The position numbers were made by a program, and so were the translations under genes. A stretch of DNA of 64,000 nucleotides, taken from NCBI GenBank assembly GCA_900473045.1, contig UCKS01000018.1, positions 44,305-108,304 on the forward strand, read 5' to 3'. Positions 9,301 through 17,527 of this stretch are shown one piece after another. Numbering within the stretch: position 1 is the first letter of the stretch; each line of letters starts with the position of its first letter. The DNA is from Hyphomicrobiales bacterium. Its GTDB lineage: Bacteria; Pseudomonadota; Alphaproteobacteria; Rhizobiales; Rhizobiaceae. The notes under the pieces were generated by a model, which did not search any database, was not told the DNA's origin, and worked only from the letters and a program-made list of their open reading frames with translations.

Positions 9301-9462
9301 TGCGATAGGATCGAATCCGTTTAGTGCACCCGCATTCCGCCTCTTTCCCCTAAGCGGCCGACCGACGGGCGTGTTACCGCACGCAGAACGCGGTATCGGC
9401 GTTGCCCAAGTGCGGCTATCTATTCGGTGCTGCAACGGACTGACACTCAAGCAGCCGTGTCA

Positions 9463-10146
9463 CTATTCGAAGAGATCGCGGTTGTCAGATTCAATCTGCG
9501 GCAAGTCATTCAAAATGCCGTTCAAATGTGCCTTCATTGCATCCGCCGCAGCATCGGCGTCCCTCGTGTCGATAGCGGCCACGATTTTTTCATGCTGCGC
9601 GATGAGATTGTTCATGGATGCAGGATTGCGGAGCTGCAAATTGCAGACCCTGTCCATATGGGCCTTGATATCTGAAATGGCGTTCCAAGCGAGACCGCAG
9701 CCAGCGCCTTCTGCGATTGCGATGTGAAACTGCTCGTCCTCCCGTCGGAAAGCATTGTGGTCGTGCTCGCACATCGCCACTCTTTGCCGCTGCAAGATGC
9801 TGTCGATCTTTTTGCGTGTCCAGGTGTCGAAGTTTTCGCTGGCGCGCCGGGCGACAGCAACTTCAATCGCCTCACGTACAAACCGGGCTTCCATCATCTG
9901 ACGGGCTGAAATGCGGACCACAACGGTTCCCCGATTGGGCCGGATTTCAACGAGCTTGGATTTCGCAAGTGCAATCAGTGCTTCCCGGACAGGTTGCCTG
10001 GACACGCCCAGCCGCGAGGCAATCTCCTGCTCTGACAACCGGGATCCGGGCGCAAGGTCGAGACGGATGATCGCCTCGCGCAGGTCGCGTTCGACCTGAG
10101 CTGCCGTCGTTTCCCCGGTTTCAATTTTCAATGTTTCAAGGTTCAT
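9463..10146 (-). CDS. GntR-family (FCD domain) repressor of the uronate operon
   Basis: ATG at 10146 gives 227 residues. Residues ~12-75 form the winged helix typical of GntR (SEQEIASRLGVSRQPVREALIAL). The C-terminal ~140 residues are the all-helical FCD effector domain with the metal-binding pattern common to FadR-type members (EDEQFHIAIAEGAG). A longer start at 10206 lies upstream but adds an unlikely leader. The gene is divergent from the aldehyde-dehydrogenase/ABC/kdu operon, which it most likely represses until an aldonate or uronate binds. Confidence 0.88.
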   Translation of the reverse strand: MNLETLKIETGETTAAQVERDLREAIIRLDLAPGSRLSEQEIASRLGVSRQPVREALIALAKSKLVEIRPNRGTVVVRISARQMMEARFVREAIEVAVARRASENFDTWTRKKIDSILQRQRVAMCEHDHNAFRREDEQFHIAIAEGAGCGLAWNAISDIKAHMDRVCNLQLRNPASMNNLIAQHEKIVAAIDTRDADAAADAMKAHLNGILNDLPQIESDNRDLFE

Positions 10147-10187
10147 GCTCTTCGCCGCCACCGTCTCGTTGACATCCGTTTGTAACC

Positions 10188-10205
10188 ACCATACAGTACC
10201 ATACA
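10188..10205. promoter_or_regulatory. Direct-repeat operator candidate for the GntR regulator
   Basis: ACCATACA occurs twice (10188-10195 and 10198-10205) with a 10-base period, one helical turn, in the 137-base gap between gntR and the aldehyde dehydrogenase gene. A pair of half-sites on the same face of the DNA is plausible for a dimeric GntR. The role rests on position only. Confidence 0.4.
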
Positions 10206-10283
10206 CATTAGCAGCAACACAAGCGCGGCGCTCGATGAGCCGGGCCGGGATGAAGGAGCCGGGTCAGAAATCCCGGTTGGTCG

Positions 10284-11804
10284 ATGACAATACAGAGCAA
10301 TTTCATAACTCCGGATTCTAGTGATCCCCGCTTGCAGAGTAAATCCCGCTACCGGATGCTTGTCGATGGCAAGTCGGTGGACGCGACGTCGGGTAAAGTC
10401 ATCGATCGCGTCAGCCCAGGTCATGCTGGTATCGTGGTCGGCACGTGGCCCGATGCGTCTGCCGATGATGTTCGCGCAGCCATTGCCGCGGCCCGTCGGG
10501 CCTTCGATACGGGGCCGTGGCCACGCATGTCGGGGGCTGAACGGTCACGTCTGATGTTCAAGACGGCCGAGCTCATCCTCGCGAATGTCGAGGAAATCGC
10601 TCTGATCGAAAGCCTCGAGGTCGGCAAGCCGATTGCCCAGGCCCGCGGCGAAATCACCTTCTGCGCCGATCTCTGGTCCTATGCGGCCGGTCAGGCGCGG
10701 GCTCTCGAGGGCCAGACCCACAACAATATCGGCGACAACCGTCTCGGCCTCGTGCTCCGGGAGCCCGTCGGCGTCGTCGGCATCATCACGCCTTGGAATT
10801 TCCCCTTCATCATCGCCTCCGAGCGGGTGCCGTGGGCGATCGGCGGCGGCTGCACCGTGGTGCTCAAACCATCCGAGTTCACTTCCGGCACGTCGATCCG
10901 CATGGCAGAACTGGCGCGCGAGGCCGGCATTCCCGACGGCGTCTTCAACGTTGTGACCGGCTACGGCGATCCGGCTGGCCAGGTCCTGGCGGAAGATCCG
11001 GGCACCGATATGATCGCCTTCACCGGTTCGGTCAGGGTCGGCACCAAGCTTGGCGAAATCGCTGCCCGCAGCGTCAAGCGTGTCGGCCTGGAACTGGGCG
11101 GCAAGGGGCCGCAGATCGTCTTTGCCGATGCGGACCTCGAAGCGGCGGCCGATGGTATCGCTTACGGTGTCTACCATAATGCCGGCCAGTGCTGCATTTC
11201 GGGCAGCCGGCTTCTGGTACAGGAGGGCATCCGCGACGCGCTGATGGAGCGCCTGCTCGATATTTCCCGCAAGGTGACGTTTGGGGATCCGCTCAACGAG
11301 CGAACGAGGATCGGCGCGATGATTTCGGAAGCCCATGCTGCCAAGGTGCATTCCTATGTCGAGGCAGGACAGGCCGAGGGTGCCGAACTGCTGCTCGGCG
11401 GTTCCCGAGTCGGTGAGGGAACCGGCCTCTACTACCCGCCAACGATTTTTTCCGGCGTCACCGCCGACATGTCGATCGCCCGGGAGGAGATTTTCGGGCC
11501 GGTTCTATCGACGCTGACGTTCAAGACGGCCGATGAGGCGGTGGCCTTGGCCAACGCGTCGGAATTCGGCCTGTCGGCTAGCGTCTGGTCCACCAATCTG
11601 GAAAACGCGCTGCAGAGCATCCGGCGTGTCCGGGCCGGGCGCTGCTGGATCAACAGCGTCATCGACGGTGCGCCAGAGTTGCCCATCGGCGGCTACAAGA
11701 AGAGCGGTCTGGGGAGGGAACTCGGCCGCTACGGTTTTGACGAGTATTCGCAGTTCAAGGGTATTCACGTGACCTTGGGCCGGCCGGATCCTTGGTTCGG
11801 GTGA
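10284..11804 (+). CDS. NAD(P)-dependent aldehyde dehydrogenase
   Basis: This 506-residue ALDH-superfamily enzyme has the catalytic cysteine in NAGQCCISGSR, the general-base glutamate in LELGGKGPQ, the cofactor motif FTGSVRVGT and the conserved TPWNFPF segment. It is the first gene of the operon for uronate uptake and breakdown. It could oxidise an aldehyde formed from a sugar acid, for example 2-oxoglutarate semialdehyde or a hexuronate-derived aldehyde, but the substrate is not determined by sequence. A stem-loop lies between it and the binding-protein gene. Confidence 0.9.
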   Translation: MTIQSNFITPDSSDPRLQSKSRYRMLVDGKSVDATSGKVIDRVSPGHAGIVVGTWPDASADDVRAAIAAARRAFDTGPWPRMSGAERSRLMFKTAELILANVEEIALIESLEVGKPIAQARGEITFCADLWSYAAGQARALEGQTHNNIGDNRLGLVLREPVGVVGIITPWNFPFIIASERVPWAIGGGCTVVLKPSEFTSGTSIRMAELAREAGIPDGVFNVVTGYGDPAGQVLAEDPGTDMIAFTGSVRVGTKLGEIAARSVKRVGLELGGKGPQIVFADADLEAAADGIAYGVYHNAGQCCISGSRLLVQEGIRDALMERLLDISRKVTFGDPLNERTRIGAMISEAHAAKVHSYVEAGQAEGAELLLGGSRVGEGTGLYYPPTIFSGVTADMSIAREEIFGPVLSTLTFKTADEAVALANASEFGLSASVWSTNLENALQSIRRVRAGRCWINSVIDGAPELPIGGYKKSGLGRELGRYGFDEYSQFKGIHVTLGRPDPWFG

Positions 11805-11839
11805 GGGTGCTCACCGGACACTGAGGCAGAGGAGGAAAA

Positions 11840-11881
11840 TCTCGGCTGGCGCGATCTTTGGTCGGAGCTCGCCAGCCGAGA
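11840..11881 (+). terminator. Long stem-loop after the aldehyde dehydrogenase gene
   Basis: TCTCGGCTGGCG and CGCCAGCCGAGA form a perfect 12-bp stem with an 18-base loop, 36 bases after the ALDH stop and 48 bases before the binding-protein start. No T run follows. It may be a partial terminator or an mRNA processing and stabilising structure. Confidence 0.5.
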
Positions 11882-11928
11882 CATGGGTCTTTCGACCCCG
11901 ATTGCACATCCAAAGGGAGGATACGCAA

Positions 11929-12879
11929 ATGAAATTGACCAGACTGAAAACCGCGATGCTTGCGGCGTGCGCAGCTATGGCTTTCACATCCACCGCCATG
12001 GCGGCCGACGTCAAGGCGACGATGATTATCTACCTTGATCCGAGTGTCCAGTTCTTTAACCCCGTCGTCAAAGGTGCACAAGATGCCGCAGCACAGTTCG
12101 GCGTCGATCTCGACGTGCAATACGCCAACAATGATCCGGTGCGCCAGAACGACTTGATCGAAAGTGCCACAGTCAGCGGCGTCGACGGCATCGCCGTCGC
12201 GATTTCGTCCTCGGACGCCTTCGATGCCAGCATCTGCGCCGCCGTCAAGGCCGGTATCATCGTCATCGGCTTCAACAATGACGATCTTGACGGCGCCAAG
12301 GGCAATTGCCGCCAGGCCTATGTCGGCATGGACGAATTCGCCTCGGGTTATGAGCTCGGCAATCGCATGATCGCGCAGTTCGGCCTGAAGGAAGGCGACA
12401 TGGTCTTCAACCCGCGCGAGATTCCCGAGGCCAGCTTCGCCGTGGCGCGTGGCGGCGGCATCGAAAAGTCGATGAAGGAACATGGCATCAAGGTGGAGAC
12501 GGTCAAGTCCGGTCTCGATCCGGCCGAAGCGCAGAACATTCTCGCGCAGTTCCTCATAGCCAACCCCACCACCAAGGCTCTGTTCGGCACGGGCTCGGTC
12601 ACCTCGACGGTGGGCGCGGGCGCCATCAAGGATGCCGGCATCAACATTCCGTTCGGCGGCTTCGACCTTGCGGTTGAGATCGTCAACGCGGTGGAATCCG
12701 GCGCCATGTTTGCGACGATGGACCAGCAGCCCTACCTGCAGGGATACTATCCGATCGCCCAGATCGCACTGGCGAAGAAATACGGCCTGACGCCGACGGA
12801 CATCGACACCGGGCAGGGCGCTTTCCTCGACAAGTCGCGCATCAGCTCGGTCAAGCCGCTGATCGGCAGCTACCGATAA
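11929..12879 (+). CDS. CUT2-type sugar ABC transporter, periplasmic binding protein
   Basis: ATG 11929 follows a strong GGGAGG site and starts a classical signal peptide (MLAACAAMAFTSTAMAA, cleavage after AMA). The mature protein (~290 residues) is a Peripla_BP_4 (RbsB-like) fold, with repeated domains visible in VSGVDGIAVAISSSDAF and NPTTKALFGTGS. It delivers a sugar or sugar acid to the permease encoded next. Neighbouring kduI, kduD and kdgF suggest an unsaturated uronate or oligouronide ligand. The upstream in-frame start at 11902 was rejected because it precedes the ribosome-binding site. Confidence 0.9.
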   Translation: MKLTRLKTAMLAACAAMAFTSTAMAADVKATMIIYLDPSVQFFNPVVKGAQDAAAQFGVDLDVQYANNDPVRQNDLIESATVSGVDGIAVAISSSDAFDASICAAVKAGIIVIGFNNDDLDGAKGNCRQAYVGMDEFASGYELGNRMIAQFGLKEGDMVFNPREIPEASFAVARGGGIEKSMKEHGIKVETVKSGLDPAEAQNILAQFLIANPTTKALFGTGSVTSTVGAGAIKDAGINIPFGGFDLAVEIVNAVESGAMFATMDQQPYLQGYYPIAQIALAKKYGLTPTDIDTGQGAFLDKSRISSVKPLIGSYR

Positions 12880-12893
12880 GCGTCACGCTTGAA

Positions 12894-12919
12894 GACCTTC
12901 CGGCTCTTGCCGGAAGGTC
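12894..12919 (+). terminator. Intra-operon hairpin after the binding-protein gene
   Basis: A perfect 11-bp GC-rich stem (GACCTTCCGGC pairing with GCCGGAAGGTC) closes a TCTT loop, 15 bases after the binding-protein stop. No T run follows. Such hairpins commonly protect the binding-protein mRNA so that it is made in excess over the membrane subunits. Confidence 0.6.
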
Positions 12920-12949
12920 ATTCGCGACCCCTGGAACAGAGTAACCACA

Positions 12950-13969
12950 GTGACCTACGCCATGACCGACACAGCCGTGCCAAAATCGCGCACGAAAAAA
13001 CAATCGCTGCTGAAGCAGATCATGACCATGCCGGCCGGGGCCATTCTCCTCGTCTTCGCGACCTTGCAGATCGTCTGCATCGCCGGCGCTCTCGCCTTTC
13101 CCGACGACTTCCGATATTTGTCGCCGCAGAACCTGACGATCCTGATGAAGGCTATTCCGGTGCTCGGTTGCCTGGCGCTCGGCGCCGGCATCCTGATGAT
13201 CGCCGGCGAATTCGACCTGTCGATCGGCTCGGTCTACACGTTGACCGCGGTCCTAATGGCGAGCCTCGTCGACGGCGGCATGAGCGCATTTATCGCCGCG
13301 CCGCTCGGCATCCTGCTTGGCGTGATGATCGGCCTGCTCAACGGCACGATCACCCTGCGCTTCGGCCTGCCGTCCTTCATCGTCACGCTCGGTGGCTTGT
13401 TGTTCTGGCGCGGCGCTGTGCTGCTTTACAATGGCGCCGTTCAGGTGCGCTTCGATCCGGAACCCGCCTTTTCCAGCCTGTTTGCGGGCACGCTGTTCGG
13501 CATCAACGCCGCCTTCATCTGGATCGTCCTGTTCGTTATCGGCTTCTATCTGTTGCTGCACCGTCACAAGCTTGGAAACCACCTGTTCGCCACCGGTGGC
13601 AATCCTGCCGCGGCAACGGCCATCGGCATCAACACGGACCGCGTCAAGATGATCGCCTTTGCTATCGCGGGCGGCATGGCCGCGGTGGCCGGCATCATCG
13701 CCACGGCGCGCGTCGGCAGCGTCCAGCCGGGACAAGGCGCCGGTCTCGAACTGCAGGCGATTGCCGCCTGCGTCATCGGCGGGCTTTCCCTACGCGGCGG
13801 CCGTGGCTCGGTCATCGGCATCTTCCTCGGCGTCATGCTGATCCACACCATCACCGACGTGCTGTTGCTGCTTCGAGCCCCAGGCTTCTACCTCGACATG
13901 TTCATCGCGACGCTGATCGTCGTCGCTGCCGCCTTCAACCACCTCATCGAACGCCGGGGGGCCGCATGA
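12950..13969 (+). CDS. CUT2-type sugar ABC transporter, permease
   Basis: This 339-residue membrane protein of the BPD_transp_2 (RbsC-like) family has about ten hydrophobic segments, for example ILLVFATLQIVCIAGAL and FIWIVLFVIGFYLLL. It also has the cytoplasmic loop AIGINTDRVKMIAFAIAGG found in CUT2 permeases. A GTG at 12950 and an ATG at 12962 are both possible starts. Its stop overlaps the ATPase start (ATGA), showing translational coupling. It forms the pore for the ligand bound by the preceding protein. Confidence 0.9.
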   Translation: MTYAMTDTAVPKSRTKKQSLLKQIMTMPAGAILLVFATLQIVCIAGALAFPDDFRYLSPQNLTILMKAIPVLGCLALGAGILMIAGEFDLSIGSVYTLTAVLMASLVDGGMSAFIAAPLGILLGVMIGLLNGTITLRFGLPSFIVTLGGLLFWRGAVLLYNGAVQVRFDPEPAFSSLFAGTLFGINAAFIWIVLFVIGFYLLLHRHKLGNHLFATGGNPAAATAIGINTDRVKMIAFAIAGGMAAVAGIIATARVGSVQPGQGAGLELQAIAACVIGGLSLRGGRGSVIGIFLGVMLIHTITDVLLLLRAPGFYLDMFIATLIVVAAAFNHLIERRGAA

Positions 13970-14706
13970 TGTCCGCACCCAATCTTCTTGAACTGCACAA
14001 TATCTCCAAAAGCTTTGGCGCGCTGACGGCACTTCGGGACCTAAGCTTCCACATCGGCCCCAGCGAAGTCGTCGGCCTTCTCGGTGACAACGGCGCCGGC
14101 AAGTCGACAACGGTCAACCTGATTTCGGGCATCCACAAGCCGACCTCCGGTCATCTCAGTGTCGACGGGAAGAAGACGCAGTTCACCTGCCGCTCCGATT
14201 CCGCCGATGCCGGTATCGAGACCATCTACCAGAATACGGCATTGGTGGATTCGCTGTCGATCACCCGCAACATCTTCATGGGCCGCGAGCGCACCGATGC
14301 CTTCGGTTTCCTGAAGCAAGCCGAGATGCGTGACATCGCCATGGAAGTGCTGGAAAAGGCGGTCCATATTTCCGGCATCGATTCACCCGACAAGCTGGTG
14401 GGCGACCTCTCCGGCGGCCAGAAGCAGGCCGTCGCCATTGCCCGCGCCGTGTTCTTCAAGCGCCGCGTGCTGCTTCTTGACGAGCCGACTTCTGCGCTGT
14501 CCGTGCGCGAAACAGAAGCGTTGCTGGCGCAGGTGCTGAAGCTGAAGGCGGAAGGCGTGTCGAGCGTGCTTGTGACGCACAATCTCTATCACGCTTATCA
14601 GGTCTGCGACCGGTTCGTGATCATGAGCCATGGGACCAAGGTGTTTGATGTGCAAAAGGCCGATACGAGCATCAGCCAGCTCACCGAATATGTCGTCCTC
14701 ACCTGA
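13966..14706 (+). CDS. CUT2-type sugar ABC transporter, single-domain ATPase
   Basis: The 246-residue ATPase has Walker A GDNGAGKST, Q-loop IYQN, signature LSGGQKQ, Walker B VLLLDEPTSAL and the H-loop VLVTHN. Most CUT2 ATPases are RbsA-like fusions of two domains (~500 residues). This one has a single domain and presumably works as a homodimer. It overlaps the permease stop by 4 bases. It sits between the permease and kduI and energises uptake of the operon's substrate. Confidence 0.9.
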   Translation: MMSAPNLLELHNISKSFGALTALRDLSFHIGPSEVVGLLGDNGAGKSTTVNLISGIHKPTSGHLSVDGKKTQFTCRSDSADAGIETIYQNTALVDSLSITRNIFMGRERTDAFGFLKQAEMRDIAMEVLEKAVHISGIDSPDKLVGDLSGGQKQAVAIARAVFFKRRVLLLDEPTSALSVRETEALLAQVLKLKAEGVSSVLVTHNLYHAYQVCDRFVIMSHGTKVFDVQKADTSISQLTEYVVLT

Positions 14707-14737
14707 TCTTTCCATCAAACGCCAAGAGGCAAATGCT

Positions 14738-15580
14738 GTGACAATTTCCGTAAACGTGCGCCAGGTTGTTGGCCCAGAAGACACCGCCCGGCGCGACACG
14801 CAAGGCCTGCGCGAGGGCTTCCTCATCGAGGGGCTGTTTTCGAAGGGTGAGGTCAATCTCACCTACAGCCATCTCGACCGGATGGTTGTCGGCGGGATCG
14901 TCCCGGTGGGGCAGGATCTCGTGATCGACCAGGTCAAGGAAACCGGCACCAGCCGGTTCCTCGAACGCCGGGAAGCAGCCATCCTTAACATCGGCGGCAA
15001 GGGCACGGTGACCGTCGGCGGAACCGACTATTCGCTTGGTTTTCAGGACGCGCTCTATGTCGGCATGGGGCAGGGGACGCTGTCGTTCCGTAGCGACGAC
15101 CTGGCCAACCCCGCCGAGTTCTATCTTCTGAGCGCCCCCGCGCACCGCGTATGCCCGACCGTGCTGATCACGCTCGACATGGCAAAGAAGGTGCGCACCG
15201 GCTCCGCCGAAGAGGCCAACGCCCGCACGATCAACCAGTATGTGCATCCGGATGTCTGCGAAAGCTGCCAGCTTCTGGTCGGGCTCACCATCTTCGAGCC
15301 GGGCTCCGTCTGGAACACCATGCCGGCGCATGTGCATGACCGGCGCATGGAGGTCTATCTCTATTTCGGCATGGAAGAAGCGACCCGCATCTTCCATTTC
15401 ATGGGGGAGCCGCATGAAACGCGGCATCTCGTGCTGAAAAGCCATGATGCGGTGCTGTCGCCGGGGTGGTCCATCCACTCCGGTGCCGGCACCGGTCGAT
15501 ATTCCTTCATTTGGGCGATGGCCGGCGATAACATGAGCTTCACCGACATGGACAAGGTGCCGATGGAAAGCCTGAGATGA
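14738..15580 (+). CDS. kduI: 5-dehydro-4-deoxy-D-glucuronate isomerase
   Basis: KduI interconverts 5-dehydro-4-deoxy-D-glucuronate and 2,5-diketo-3-deoxy-gluconate in the breakdown of pectin- or glycosaminoglycan-derived unsaturated uronates. The 280-residue protein has the cupin metal ligands in PAHVHDRRMEVYLYF (His, His, Glu) and WSIHSGAG (His). Length fits the family (~278). The start is the GTG at 14738 after an AAGAGG-type site. In-frame codons further upstream lie inside the ATPase gene. It overlaps kduD by 4 bases (ATGA), so the pathway steps are translationally coupled. Confidence 0.93.
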   Translation: MTISVNVRQVVGPEDTARRDTQGLREGFLIEGLFSKGEVNLTYSHLDRMVVGGIVPVGQDLVIDQVKETGTSRFLERREAAILNIGGKGTVTVGGTDYSLGFQDALYVGMGQGTLSFRSDDLANPAEFYLLSAPAHRVCPTVLITLDMAKKVRTGSAEEANARTINQYVHPDVCESCQLLVGLTIFEPGSVWNTMPAHVHDRRMEVYLYFGMEEATRIFHFMGEPHETRHLVLKSHDAVLSPGWSIHSGAGTGRYSFIWAMAGDNMSFTDMDKVPMESLR

Positions 15581-16332
15581 ACCCGTTCGATCTGTCAGGC
15601 CGCTGCGCCATCGTCACCGGCGCCAATACCGGCATCGGCCAGGCGATCGCCGTCGGTCTTGCCAGGGCAGGTGCCGATATCATCGGTGTCGGCCGCTCGC
15701 CGATGGAGGAAACTGCGGCGCTCATTGAAGCCGGCGGCCAGGCGTTTCATCCTCTCCTGGCCGATCTTTCCAGAATGGACGAGGTGCGCGCCGTCATTGA
15801 TCGCGCCGGCGTCATTCGGCAGCACCCGGATATCCTGGTCAACAATGCCGGGATCATTCGGCGGGCCGATACGATCGATTTCACCGAAGAGGACTGGGAT
15901 GCCGTCATGGACACCAATCTGAAATCGGCGTTCTTTCTCTGCCAATGCTTCGCCCGGATGGCGATGGCGCAACAGGTCCCTGCCAAGATTATCAACATCG
16001 CCTCGCTCCTGTCGTTCCAGGGCGGCATTCGTGTCGCGTCCTACACGGCGGCGAAAAGCGGCCTTGCGGGCCTGACGCGGCTGATGGCAAACGAGTGGGC
16101 GGCGCGTGGCATCAATGTCAATGCCATCGCCCCCGGTTATGTCGAGACCAACAACACCACGGCGCTGCGGGCGGATGCCGAACGAAACGCCGATATCCTG
16201 AAACGCATTCCGGCCGGGCGTTGGGCGCGGGCGGATGATATGGCTGGTGCCGCCGTTTTCCTCGCCTCCCGCGCGTCGGACTATGTGCATGGCACAGTCC
16301 TACCGGTCGACGGCGGATGGTTGGCACGATAA
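15577..16332 (+). CDS. kduD: 2-dehydro-3-deoxy-D-gluconate 5-dehydrogenase
   Basis: KduD is a cytoplasmic SDR that reduces 2,5-diketo-3-deoxygluconate to 2-keto-3-deoxygluconate (KDG). The 251-residue protein has the cofactor motif TGANTGIG, NNAG, the catalytic Ser in INIASLLSFQGG and the pair YTAAK, and it ends in the family-typical DGGWLAR. It overlaps kduI by 4 bases and touches the next gene. KDG kinase and KDPG aldolase, needed afterwards, are not in this window and must be encoded elsewhere. Confidence 0.93.
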   Translation: MNPFDLSGRCAIVTGANTGIGQAIAVGLARAGADIIGVGRSPMEETAALIEAGGQAFHPLLADLSRMDEVRAVIDRAGVIRQHPDILVNNAGIIRRADTIDFTEEDWDAVMDTNLKSAFFLCQCFARMAMAQQVPAKIINIASLLSFQGGIRVASYTAAKSGLAGLTRLMANEWAARGINVNAIAPGYVETNNTTALRADAERNADILKRIPAGRWARADDMAGAAVFLASRASDYVHGTVLPVDGGWLAR

Positions 16333-16343
16333 TGGGAGTACCG

Positions 16344-16673
16344 ATGACCGATCACACCACCTTGCCCGAAGACCTGACTTGGACGGAAACATCGCCCGGC
16401 AACCGCCGAGCCGTTCTTTCGCACCGCCCGGAAATGATGCTCGTCGCCTTCCGCTTCGACAAAGGCGCGATCGGCGCGCTCCATTCGCATCCGCATACGC
16501 AGGTCAGCTACGTCGCCAAGGGCGCCTTCGAGGTAACGGTCGATGGCGTCACGGCGATGCTGCCTACCGGCAGCAGCTTCATCGTCGCGCCAAATCTCGT
16601 CCATGGCGTCGTGGCGCTCGAAGAGGGATTGCTGATCGATACGTTCACGCCAAGGCGAGACGATTTTCTGTAG
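16344..16673 (+). CDS. kdgF: KdgF-type cupin, unsaturated uronate ring-opening protein
   Basis: This 109-residue single cupin matches KdgF throughout. Metal-binding ALHSHPHTQVSYV, the glycine-rich beta strands, APNLVHGV and the C-terminal FTPRRDDFL are all in place. KdgF speeds conversion of 4,5-unsaturated monouronates to the linear keto form, the substrate of KduI, so its place directly after kduD completes that route. ATG 16344 has GGGAG 5 bases before it. An ATG at 16332 in the same frame is possible. It is the last gene of the operon. Confidence 0.9.
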   Translation: MTDHTTLPEDLTWTETSPGNRRAVLSHRPEMMLVAFRFDKGAIGALHSHPHTQVSYVAKGAFEVTVDGVTAMLPTGSSFIVAPNLVHGVVALEEGLLIDTFTPRRDDFL

Positions 16674-17112
16674 TACATCTCTATCCCTTCTTCGCATACT
16701 GGCGCGGCGGACACTGTTTACGGTCGTCGCGGCCCTCACGACGCGCTTCAAAGGTGGAATCCCTGGGCGGAACACGTTCGCTTCTTGGTTGTTGTCCGAC
16801 GAGAGAATGTTGTTCCGTTTTTTCGACGGCAGCCGGCTATTCCTGGGCCCTGCTTCAAGCGCCGGAAGAGTGCCTGTTTATCGATTGGAGGTTCGGAAGC
16901 CAGCCCTTCAGTTGCGGGCCAAACTGTCTCGGGGATCGAATCTTTCCTGCGGGCAGTGGTCTCGATGGAAGCCTGACGGCCGAAACGCTGCGGGTGTTCA
17001 TCCGGCGACTTCCTATCCCGGCATGTGTTCGATCTCCATGAGAAAGTCATTGCTGACCTTTATCCAGTCGGCGTGTTTTGCGGAATCAAACCTAGAAAGG
17101 CCGAGTCCTGTA
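16674..17112. other. Region without a recognisable gene
   Basis: The 440 bases after kdgF hold overlapping open frames on both strands (such as 16789-17253 plus), none with a recognisable domain. No clear terminator was found for the kdu operon. The right end abuts a helicase gene fragment. Confidence 0.45.
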
Positions 17113-17238
17113 TTAGCTAAACAACGCGGCGTTGAACGCTCCCGACTGTCCCGCCGTCTGGCCGTCTGCCAGGCCGACGCGGTGTTCCACGGCCTGCCGC
17201 TGCTGCGCGTTCATTTTTTCAAGGTAGGCAGTTGTCAT
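17113..17238 (-). pseudogene. 5' fragment of a UvrD/PcrA-like helicase gene
   Basis: Read on the minus strand from ATG 17238, the 41-residue peptide begins MTTAYLEKMNAQQRQAVEH, then GLADGQTAG. This resembles the very start of rhizobial UvrD-like superfamily I helicases, where the next residues would form the Walker A motif (GAGSGKT). Here the sequence turns into unrelated residues and stops, so all helicase motifs are missing. It is probably a scar of a deletion or rearrangement. The assignment relies on about 25 residues only. Confidence 0.45.
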
Positions 17239-17527
17239 GAAACGTCCGGTTGAATGCGTTTTGTTTGTTACGAAGGCAACAGTCCCATCGAACAAAAAAC
17301 ACAACATACCGCGCTCTGGTTGTAATTGAAAGAGCGATGTTTTCGAAACGCGTGTGGTGAAGGAGGTTGTTTTCAAAGCGCCATGTGCTGCGAACAGTCG
17401 CAGGGTCCTTCTGCCCGACATCCGCCGCGCGAACTGTCGGCTTTGCCGGTGTAACGCGGACTTGCAGCACAGTGTCGGTGTGCCCACTTGAAGGGCAGTT
17501 AACGTGTTATTCGGTCGAGGTGGCAAA

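Noticed and set aside
12889..14706. 605-residue frame covering the ABC permease
   Set aside because: The first ~360 residues are His/Arg-rich nonsense that overlaps the real permease in another frame; only the last 246 residues (from 13966) are the ATPase.
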